Part shown: positions 58,208 through 64,000 of the stretch, one piece after another
Layout of the letters: every line of letters starts with the position of its first letter
Position numbering within the stretch: the stretch's first letter is position 1
Assembly: GCF_013407765.1 (NCBI RefSeq)
Contig: NZ_JACBZD010000002.1
Span: 1,064,001-1,128,000, forward strand
Reading direction: 5' to 3'
DNA length: 64,000 nt
Origin: Allostreptomyces psammosilenae
Lineage (GTDB): Bacteria; Actinomycetota; Actinomycetes; Streptomycetales; Streptomycetaceae
Notes under the pieces: model-generated
Seen by the model: only the letters and a program-made list of their open reading frames with translations
Databases searched by the model: none
What the model was told of the DNA's origin: nothing
Position numbers and translations under genes: made by a program

Positions 58208-58264
58208 TCAGCAACGCTGTCGCCGTGCCCTGATGGCGTGAGGGCCGGCAGGGAAGGGAGAGGC

Positions 58265-59239
58265 ATGGGCGACGTGGCGATCGGCGCTCGTTCCGGGTCG
58301 GGCGGCCCTCTGGAGCCGGACGGCACCGGAGGACAGGGCGGCTTCGCCGCTTCGTCCGGCGAGGGCGAGGGTGGCACCACCCCCGGCGGCCGGCCGGAGG
58401 CCCCGGGCGCGCGTGCGGCGGCCGGAGACGGAGCCTGGCCGGAGGCGGGGCAGGCCCCCGGAACCGCCGCCGGTGGTGCGGACGCGGTCTCCGGCGGAGC
58501 CGGCCCGCAGGGAGCCCACCCGGGAGACGCCGCCCCGGCCCCCGAGGGGGGCGCCGAGGCGACCTCCGACGGGGAGGCGGCGCCCAAGCGCAAGCAGCGG
58601 TCCTTCTGGGTGGAACTGCCCTTCCTGGTGGTGATCGCCCTCGCGCTCGCCCTGGTGATCAAGACGTTTCTGGTGCAGGCGTTCGTGATTCCCTCCGCCT
58701 CCATGGAGGACACCCTGCAGATCGAGGACCGGGTACTGGTCGACAAGCTCACGCCCTGGTTCGGCTCCGAGCCGGAGCGCGGCGAGGTCGTGGTGTTCCG
58801 GGATCCCGGGCAGTGGCTCGGCCCCGCGCCGGCCGCCTCCGACAACCCGGTGGTCAGGTTCTTCACCTTCATCGGACTCATGCCGGACGCCAACGAGCAG
58901 AACCTGATCAAGAGGGTCATCGGCGTCGGCGGCGACACCATCGAGTGCCAGGGCACCGGCCCGGTGATGGTCAACGGGGAACCCTTGGACGAGCCCTACC
59001 TCAAGCCGGGTGTCACCCCGTGCGGCGACCGATCCTTCGGCCCCGTGACGGTGCCGGAGGGCTCGATCTGGGTAATGGGGGACAACAGGTCCAACTCCGA
59101 GGACTCCCGCTACCACCAGAACGAGAACGGCGGCTTCGTGCCGGTCGACGACGTGGTCGGCCGCGCCCTGGTGATCGCGTGGCCGGTGGGCCACTGGGAC
59201 TACCTGGAGGTGCCGGAGACGTACGCGCAGTTCGGATGA
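58265..59239 (+). CDS. lepB: Signal peptidase I, third copy
   Basis: This 324-residue protein is the most conventional of the three. After about 105 Gly/Ala/Pro-rich residues comes the anchor LPFLVVIALALALVIKTFLVQ, nucleophile Ser146 in IPSASMEDTL, base Lys216 in NLIKRVIGVGGDTI and VMGDNRSNSEDSR. No second membrane helix follows. ATG 58265 follows GGGAGAGG; an in-frame GTG at 58238 is an alternative. Multiple signal peptidases next to rplS are characteristic of Streptomyces, which has four there, so this locus has one fewer. Confidence 0.94.
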   Translation: MGDVAIGARSGSGGPLEPDGTGGQGGFAASSGEGEGGTTPGGRPEAPGARAAAGDGAWPEAGQAPGTAAGGADAVSGGAGPQGAHPGDAAPAPEGGAEATSDGEAAPKRKQRSFWVELPFLVVIALALALVIKTFLVQAFVIPSASMEDTLQIEDRVLVDKLTPWFGSEPERGEVVVFRDPGQWLGPAPAASDNPVVRFFTFIGLMPDANEQNLIKRVIGVGGDTIECQGTGPVMVNGEPLDEPYLKPGVTPCGDRSFGPVTVPEGSIWVMGDNRSNSEDSRYHQNENGGFVPVDDVVGRALVIAWPVGHWDYLEVPETYAQFG

Positions 59240-59318
59240 CGGCTCCCCGGCCGCGGGTCCCGGGTCCGTCCCCGACGCGCCACAATGGGTGGACGTACGG
59301 TACGACAAGGGGACACGA

Positions 59319-59624
59319 ATGAGCGCCGAGGATCTCGAAAAGTACGAGACCGAGATGGAGCTGAAGCTCTACCGGGAGTACCGCGACGTCGTCGGGCTGT
59401 TCAAGTACGTCATCGAGACCGAGCGGCGGTTCTACCTGACGAACGACTACGAGCTGAACGTCCACTCCGCCCAGGGAGAGGTCTTCTTCGAGGTCACCAT
59501 GGCGGACGCCTGGGTGTGGGACATGTACCGGCCGGCCCGCTTCGTCCGGCAGGTGCGCGTGCTCACCTTCAAGGACGTGAACGTCGAGGAGCTGACCAAG
59601 TCCGACCTGGAGCTGCCCTCCTGA
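59319..59624 (+). CDS. DUF2469-family conserved actinobacterial protein
   Basis: This 101-residue protein (MSAEDLEKYETEMELKLYREYRD, then LTNDYELNVHSAQGEVFFEV and WVWDMYRPARFVRQVRVLTFKDVNVEEL) is highly conserved across actinobacteria directly after the lepB/rnhB region, but its role is unknown. It is small, acidic and without membrane segments. ATG 59319 follows AAGGGG at 8 nt. In most relatives further housekeeping genes (YraN, Mg-chelatase-like, DprA) follow; here two terminator hairpins and an unrelated divergent locus come next. Confidence 0.93.
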   Translation: MSAEDLEKYETEMELKLYREYRDVVGLFKYVIETERRFYLTNDYELNVHSAQGEVFFEVTMADAWVWDMYRPARFVRQVRVLTFKDVNVEELTKSDLELPS

Positions 59625-59635
59625 TCCGGCCCGGC

Positions 59636-59670
59636 CTGCCCGGTCCGCCGCACCGCGGCGGACCGGGCAG
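59636..59670 (+). terminator. 16-bp hairpin terminator after the DUF2469 gene
   Basis: CTGCCCGGTCCGCCGC (59636-59651) pairs perfectly with 59655-59670 around the loop ACC, 11 bp past the stop codon. Confidence 0.7.
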
Positions 59671-59678
59671 GACACGCC

Positions 59679-59729
59679 ACAGGGCGCCGTCCCTCCCGCT
59701 CGGTCGCGGGCGGGGGGACGGCGCCCTGT
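59679..59729. terminator. 15-bp hairpin, probable terminator for ridA
   Basis: ACAGGGCGCCGTCCC (59679-59693) pairs perfectly with 59715-59729; an inner CCCGC/GCGGG stem extends it. It lies 13 bp beyond the minus-strand ridA stop and behind the first hairpin, separating the two convergent units. Confidence 0.7.
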
Positions 59730-59742
59730 CGCGTGTACCGGG

Positions 59743-60159
59743 TCAGCCGATCACGGCCTGCGCGTCGATCTCCACCAGCATGGACTCGTGCGGCAGCTCG
59801 ACGAACACGGTGGTGCGGCAGGGCAGGACCCCGCTGGGGCAGTTCGCCGTGACGAACTCGCCGTAGACCTCGTTCATGGCGGCGAAGTCGGAGCGTTCGG
59901 TCAGGTACACCCGGAACATCACCACGTCCTCGACCGCGGCGCCTCCCGCCTCCAGCACCGCCTTGACGTTCTCCAGCGTCCGCCGGGTCTGCGCCCGCAC
60001 GTCACCGGGGTACAGGTACTCGCCGCTGACCGGGTCCTGCGGCCCCTGCCCCGACACCTGAAGGATCGGCCCCTTGCGGACCCCCTGGGAGAACACCCAG
60101 GCGGGGGCGGGAGCTCCCTCGGTGAGCACCGCTGTCTTGACGGAGGGCTGATCGGGCAT
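59743..60159 (-). CDS. RidA-family enamine/imine deaminase
   Basis: This 138-residue protein has the RidA/YjgF fold: GPILQVSGQGPQDPVSGEYL, TRRTLENVKAVLEAGGAAVEDVVMFRVYL and CRTTVFVELPHESMLVEIDAQAV, with the catalytic-site Arg in PCRTTV. RidA hydrolyses reactive 2-aminoacrylate and related imines released by PLP-dependent deaminases. That suits its place beside a D-amino acid deaminase/aldolase gene. ATG 60159 follows GAGGAGAAGG. It lies 138 bp after the IclR gene on the same strand and is probably the last gene of that unit. Confidence 0.94.
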   Translation of the reverse strand: MPDQPSVKTAVLTEGAPAPAWVFSQGVRKGPILQVSGQGPQDPVSGEYLYPGDVRAQTRRTLENVKAVLEAGGAAVEDVVMFRVYLTERSDFAAMNEVYGEFVTANCPSGVLPCRTTVFVELPHESMLVEIDAQAVIG

Positions 60160-60297
60160 GGCCTTCTCCTCTGGTTCGTGGGTCCGGTGCCGGCGTGCGG
60201 CGTGTGACGTGTGGATGCGCGCGGTGCGGACTCCCGGGGCTGCGTCCGCGTGTGGGGCGCGGGGCGCGGGGCGCGGCGCGGACGGGGCGTCCCGGGC

Positions 60298-61080
60298 TCA
60301 GCGCGTGCCGTGCCCCGTGCGGCCGGCCTCCCCGGAGGCCGGCCGCCAGCCGGCGTCGCCGGAGATGGCACGCGCCGTCTCCAGGAGCCGTGGCCGCAGC
60401 TCCAGCAGTTCCTCGTAGCTCAGGACGATGTCGGGGACGGAGATCGATATCGCGGCGACGATCTCGCCACTGGCGTCCCGGACGGGCGCGGCGACGCAGT
60501 TGATCGAGGGCTCGTTCTCCTCGTGGTCCGTGGCCCAGCCCCGCTCCGCCGCACGCGCCACCTCGGCACGCAGCTCCTCCGCGGAGCCGATGGTGTTGGG
60601 CGTGGTGCGCCGGTACTCGATGCGCGCCAGCACCCGCTCCAGCTCCTCCGGCGGGAGCCCGCCGAGCAGCACCTTGGACACCGCCGCCCCGTGCAGGCTG
60701 GCGCGCAGGCCGATCCGCGAGTACATCCGGACGGGGTGCCGCGAGTCGTACTTGTCCACGTAGACCACCTCGCCGCCTTCGTAGGTCGCCAGGTGCACGG
60801 TCTGCCCGGTCGACTGGTTCAGCTCCGCCAGGTGCGGCGCTGCGGTGGCACGGATGCCGCGCTGCTCCAGGGCGCGACTCGACAGGGCGAACAACTGGGC
60901 GCCCAGGTGGTAGCGGTGCCGGCCGTCCCGGTAGACGAAGCGCTCCTCCTCCAGGGTGCGCAGCAGACGCAGCACCGTCGTCTTGTGCACGTCGTGCTGC
61001 GCCGCCAGCTCGTCGAGGGACCGTTCGCCCTCGCCGAGGGCGGCGAGGATGCGCAGCGCGCGGGCAAGGCTCTGGCTCAT
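60298..61080 (-). CDS. IclR-family transcriptional regulator
   Basis: This 260-residue regulator starts with a winged helix-turn-helix (SLARALRILAALGEGERSLDELAAQHDVHKTTVLRLLRTLEEE) and continues into the IclR effector domain (GQTVHLATYEGGEVVYVDKYDS; ASLHGAAVSKVLLGGLPPEE; NCVAAPVRDASGEIVAAISISV). It probably represses this divergent locus and senses a D-amino acid or sugar-acid-like metabolite. Its ATG overlaps the stop of the kinase gene as ATGA, so the two are coupled. GCAAC/GTTGC repeats in the divergent promoter region are the likely binding site, implying autoregulation. Confidence 0.94.
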   Translation of the reverse strand: MSQSLARALRILAALGEGERSLDELAAQHDVHKTTVLRLLRTLEEERFVYRDGRHRYHLGAQLFALSSRALEQRGIRATAAPHLAELNQSTGQTVHLATYEGGEVVYVDKYDSRHPVRMYSRIGLRASLHGAAVSKVLLGGLPPEELERVLARIEYRRTTPNTIGSAEELRAEVARAAERGWATDHEENEPSINCVAAPVRDASGEIVAAISISVPDIVLSYEELLELRPRLLETARAISGDAGWRPASGEAGRTGHGTR

Positions 61081-62180
61081 GGTCGCAGTCTGCCAAGGAC
61101 CGGGGAGCTGATGCCGTCGGGGCGGACGCGGGTCCGTTCCCACGCGTCCCCCGGGCAGTCGAGCAGCGCGTCGACGACGCCCGGGGGAGGCGGGGCGCCG
61201 TGGTCGCCGGGCACCACCAGCGTCGCGGCGGCGGCGATGTGTCCGAGGCGCAGTCGGCGTCGCGCGTCGTAGCCGCGGAGCTCCCCGGCGAGGTACCCGG
61301 CGGCGAAGGCGTCGCCCGCGCCGATCGGCTCGATGACGTCCACGCTCAGCGCCCGCTCCGTGGTGACGACCTCGCCGCCGGCGGTGCGCTCCAGGACGGT
61401 GGCGTCGCGTGCGTCGTTCTTGACGACGATGGCGCGTGGCCCGGGCAGCAGTGCCCGCAGCTCCGCCGGCTCGGCCGTGCCCAGGACGGCGGTGGCCTCG
61501 TCCGCGCCGAGCAGCACCAGGTCGGCGGCGTCGAGCAGGGGGCGGAGCACCCCCGGATCGCGCCGTCGCCACAGCGCCTCGCGCCAGTTGAGATCGAAGC
61601 TGACCGCCTGGCCCGGTCCGCGGCGCCGCAGGATCTCGTGGAGCAGCGCCAGGCAGCTGTCGGAGAGGGCGGCCGTGATGCCGGTGAGGTGGACGAGACG
61701 GGCGCCGCCCAGCAGGGCGGCGGCACGTGGCCGCTCGAGCAGCGCGGGGCCGAGGGCGGAGGCCGCGGAACCGCCGCGGTAGTAGTGCATCCGGCTGCGT
61801 CCGGCGCCGAGGTCGTGGGGGTGCCCGTCGCCGGCGCCGATCTCCTTGACGTAGAGCCCGGTGGGGCGGGTCGGGTCGACCAGCACCGCGGAGGTGTCCA
61901 CGCCGGCCTCCGCCAGCTCACCGATCAGGTGGCGGCCGAAGCCGTCGTCACCGACGGCGCTGATCCAGGCCGCCGGGACGGCGAGCGCGACAAGGCCGCG
62001 GGCCACGTTGGATTCCGCGCCCCCCGCGGTGCGGTGGAAGGTGTCGGCCCGCTCCAGTGGGCCCCGGCTCGCCGGGGTCAGCACCGCCATGGACTCGCCG
62101 AGACACACCGCGGGCGGAGTGGGCGTGTGTCTCCCGGCCCCCGTGGGCGGCAGGGGCGAACCTGTGGGCACCTGTGTCAT
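61077..62180 (-). CDS. PfkB-family sugar kinase (2-keto-3-deoxygluconate kinase-like)
   Basis: This 367-residue ribokinase-fold enzyme has GGAESNVARGLVAL near the N-terminus, the substrate lid region DLGAGRSRMHYYRGGSAAS and the C-terminal signature IEPIGAGDAFAAGYLAGEL with the catalytic Asp. CLGESMAVLTP and the Tyr/Arg pattern resemble KDG kinases. In this context it may act on an acidic sugar or on a product of the neighbouring aldolase; the substrate is not established. ATG 62180 follows GGAG by 9 nt; it is the first gene of the minus-strand unit, driven by a TTGCGC/TAGCAT promoter. Confidence 0.9.
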   Translation of the reverse strand: MTQVPTGSPLPPTGAGRHTPTPPAVCLGESMAVLTPASRGPLERADTFHRTAGGAESNVARGLVALAVPAAWISAVGDDGFGRHLIGELAEAGVDTSAVLVDPTRPTGLYVKEIGAGDGHPHDLGAGRSRMHYYRGGSAASALGPALLERPRAAALLGGARLVHLTGITAALSDSCLALLHEILRRRGPGQAVSFDLNWREALWRRRDPGVLRPLLDAADLVLLGADEATAVLGTAEPAELRALLPGPRAIVVKNDARDATVLERTAGGEVVTTERALSVDVIEPIGAGDAFAAGYLAGELRGYDARRRLRLGHIAAAATLVVPGDHGAPPPPGVVDALLDCPGDAWERTRVRPDGISSPVLGRLRP

Positions 62181-62230
62181 GCGGGCTGCTCCGACTCGTC
62201 TTCGGGGGCATTGACCCTCACTGGACCGCG

Positions 62231-62282
62231 ATGCTAGAACGGCTTCAACAGTATGCGCAACGATGGTTGCAAAATACGCAAC
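62231..62282. promoter_or_regulatory. Divergent promoter region with IclR-type operator
   Basis: Minus-strand TTGCGC (62255-62260) and TAGCAT (62231-62236) are spaced by 18 bp and should drive the kinase-iclR-ridA unit. Overlapping and adjoining the -35 are GCAAC (62257-62261), GTTGC (62266-62270) and GCAAC (62278-62282); neighbours are inverted to each other and the outer two lie 21 bp apart, two helical turns. This fits a dimer-of-dimers IclR regulator. Confidence 0.65.
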
Positions 62283-62298
62283 GAAATGAGGCGTGGGA

Positions 62299-63618
62299 GT
62301 GCCCCAAAGCCAGGCCGGCGACACCGGAATCGACGACACCGCCGTCGACGCCCTGCGTGAGGAACGGCTGGACTGGCGCCACAAGGCCGTGCCGGCGAGC
62401 GCGTGGGGGAGTACCGTCGCGGAGTTCACCGCCCGGCGCCCGCCCCTGAGCGAACTCGGCACCCCCCTGCTCACGCTCGACGCCGGCGCGCTGGCGCACA
62501 ACACCGCCGTCATGGCCTCGTGGTGCGCCGCCGCCGGGGTGCTGCTGGCCCCCCACGGCAAGACCACCATGGCGCCGGCACTGTGGCGCCGACAACTCGC
62601 CGCGGGCGCCTTCGGCCTCACCCTCGCCAACCTCCCCCAACTGCGCGTGGCGCGCGCCTTCGGCGTCCGACGCCTCCAACTCGCCAACACGCTGCTCGAC
62701 CCCGCCGGGCTCGCGTGGCTCGCCCAGGAACTGGACCGGGACCCGGAATTCTCCTTCCTGTCCTGGGTCGACTCCCCCCGTTCCGTGGCACTGATGGACG
62801 CCGCGCTGCGCGCCGCCGGAGCCCGCCGCCCGGTGGAGGTCCTCGTCGAACTGGGGGCCGCCGGTGGCCGCACCGGCTGCCGCACGGAACACGAGGCCCT
62901 CGCCGTCGCCGAGGCCGTCCGTGCCACCCCCACCCTCGCCCTGGCAGGCGTCGGCGGCTACGAGGGCGCCCTGGCCCACGACGCGTCCGCGGAGCGGCGC
63001 GCCGCGGTGCAGACGTACCTGCGCCGCCTCCGCGGACTGCACGGCCGACTCCGTGAGCGTTACGAGACGACGCACCCCGTCGTCACCGCCGGCGGCAGCG
63101 CCTTCTTCGACCAGGTGGTCGAGGTGCTGGCGCCACTGGCCACCGACGGCACGCGCGTCGTGCTGCGCTCCGGCGCCTACCAGATCCACGACGACGGCTT
63201 CTACCGAGGCATCTCGCCCTTCGCCCGGGGCGCCGGCGACCACTCCCTGCGGTCCGCCATGCACGGCTGGGCCCAGGTCGTCTCCCGCCCGGAACCAGGG
63301 CTGGCGCTGCTCAACGCGGGCAAGCGGGACCTCCCGTTCGACGAGGGACTGCCGGAGCCCCAGGCCGTACGCGGCGCGCGGCGCGGCGGCGAGGAAACCC
63401 CCGACGACCCGCTCACCGGGGCGCGGGTGACCGCGCTCAACGACCAGCACGCCTTCCTGAGACTGCCGAACGCCGACGGGCCCGCCATCGGCGACATCGT
63501 CCGGCTGGGCCTGTCCCACCCGTGCACGGCCTTCGACAAGTGGAGCCTCATCCCCGTCGTCGACGACGCCCAGGCCCTCGCCCCCGTCGTGGTCGACATG
63601 GTGAGGACCTTCTTCTGA
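62299..63618 (+). CDS. PLP-dependent D-amino acid deaminase/aldolase (alanine-racemase-like fold)
   Basis: This 439-residue enzyme has the fold-type III PLP barrel: Lys in VLLAPHGKTTMAPAL, LELG-like VLVELGAAGGRTGCR, and a C-terminal zinc-type D-serine dehydratase-like domain with NDQHAFLRL and LGLSHPCTAFDKWSLIPVVDD, whose His and Cys are the metal ligands. Relatives act as D-serine/D-threonine dehydratases or D-threonine aldolases. The product enamine explains the divergent RidA gene. GTG 62299 is preferred because GAGG lies 7 nt before it; the GTG at 62293 is too close. Its TGA overlaps the ATG of the deacylase gene. Confidence 0.9.
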   Translation: MPQSQAGDTGIDDTAVDALREERLDWRHKAVPASAWGSTVAEFTARRPPLSELGTPLLTLDAGALAHNTAVMASWCAAAGVLLAPHGKTTMAPALWRRQLAAGAFGLTLANLPQLRVARAFGVRRLQLANTLLDPAGLAWLAQELDRDPEFSFLSWVDSPRSVALMDAALRAAGARRPVEVLVELGAAGGRTGCRTEHEALAVAEAVRATPTLALAGVGGYEGALAHDASAERRAAVQTYLRRLRGLHGRLRERYETTHPVVTAGGSAFFDQVVEVLAPLATDGTRVVLRSGAYQIHDDGFYRGISPFARGAGDHSLRSAMHGWAQVVSRPEPGLALLNAGKRDLPFDEGLPEPQAVRGARRGGEETPDDPLTGARVTALNDQHAFLRLPNADGPAIGDIVRLGLSHPCTAFDKWSLIPVVDDAQALAPVVVDMVRTFF

Positions 63619-64000
63619 TGGCCCTCGCCCCCCGCCCCGGCCCCACTCCGGTCGGCGCCAGAACCGCCGACCTCGTCTTCCGGTCCGCCACCGTCGTCGA
63701 CGGCACCGGAGCGGCGCGCTACACCGCCGACGTCGCAGTCCGTGACGGGCGGGTCAGCGCGATCCACACCGATCCACTGGCGGACCGCCCCACCGCCCGC
63801 CGGACCATCGACGCCACCGGGCTCGTCCTGGCGCCCGGATTCATCGACATGCACGCCCACTCCGACCTGCGGCTCCTACTGGAGCCGGACCACTTCGCCA
63901 AGGTCGCGCAGGGCGTGACCTGCGAGGTCCTCGGCCAGGACGGACTGTCCTACGCCCCGGTCGACGACACCACCCTGGGACAGATCCGCCAGCAGATCGC
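63618..64000 (+). CDS. N-acyl-D-amino-acid deacylase (D-aminoacylase), N-terminus only
   Basis: The first 127 codons are present before the right edge. The visible part shows an amidohydrolase start: DLVFRSATVVDGTGAARYTADVAVRDGRV, the metal-binding APGFIDMHAHSD and a conserved QGVTCEVLGQDGLSYAP. These match D-aminoacylases, which release free D-amino acids from N-acyl forms. The start codon overlaps the stop of the deaminase/aldolase gene (TGATG), so the product of one enzyme likely feeds the other. Confidence 0.9.
   Translation, partial: MALAPRPGPTPVGARTADLVFRSATVVDGTGAARYTADVAVRDGRVSAIHTDPLADRPTARRTIDATGLVLAPGFIDMHAHSDLRLLLEPDHFAKVAQGVTCEVLGQDGLSYAPVDDTTLGQIRQQI

Overview
The window is very GC-rich, uses many GTG starts, has several leaderless-looking promoters (a TAnnnT box about 7 nt before the start codon) and long spurious open frames on both strands. 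All of this fits a Streptomycetaceae-type actinobacterium. Gene content supports it: PknG/GlnH/GlnX, BioY, DUF2469, the rpsP-khpA-rimM-trmD-rplS-lepB run and a TPP-riboswitch thiamine ABC operon. No tRNA, rRNA, CRISPR array, transposase or integrase was seen. From memory, the aminopeptidase N / rpiB / Fpg-Nei block and the rpsP-lepB block lie far apart in model Streptomyces chromosomes, so their closeness here suggests rearrangement or a divergent genus.

Layout. 1-4.6 kb (minus): a signalling operon, GlnX-like membrane sensor, GlnH-like binding protein, an unnamed coiled-coil protein, then the N-terminus of PknG running off the left edge. 5.0-14.4 kb: an HNH endonuclease, a 1311-residue secreted GH84-type glycosidase with a substituted catalytic Asp pair, an amidase and MalQ. 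14.9-17.8 kb: a small membrane protein and a MacB-like ABC pair behind an 11-bp-periodic operator. 17.9-28.4 kb: two aminopeptidase N paralogues flanking a GNAT gene and two tandem vanadium-haloperoxidase/PAP2-like genes, then a DsbA-like protein lacking its second active-site Cys. 28.5-34.1 kb: amino acid permease, BioY, RpiB, Fpg/Nei glycosylase and a membrane SpoIIE-type phosphatase with a palindromic operator. 34.1-42 kb: a tandem repeat and long terminator hairpin, a PHO-box-controlled PhoX-like phosphatase, a 956-residue protein with a helicase-family tail but no helicase core, and a soluble Ser/Thr kinase with TPR-like repeats.

42.2-48.4 kb: a small conserved-looking protein, an EamA transporter, and a TPP riboswitch ahead of a binding protein, fused permease and ATPase for thiamine-type uptake. 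48.6-59.6 kb: proS, a zinc-metalloprotease-like gene, rpsP, khpA, rimM, trmD, rplS, three signal peptidases I and DUF2469. 59.7-64 kb: a divergent locus for D-amino acid / N-acyl-D-amino acid metabolism (RidA, IclR regulator, PfkB sugar kinase; opposite, a D-amino acid deaminase/aldolase and an N-acyl-D-amino-acid deacylase cut by the right edge), with an IclR-type operator over the kinase promoter.

Start sites were chosen from Shine-Dalgarno sequence, overlap with the preceding gene or family N-termini. All family names rest on motif recognition by eye; no search was run.
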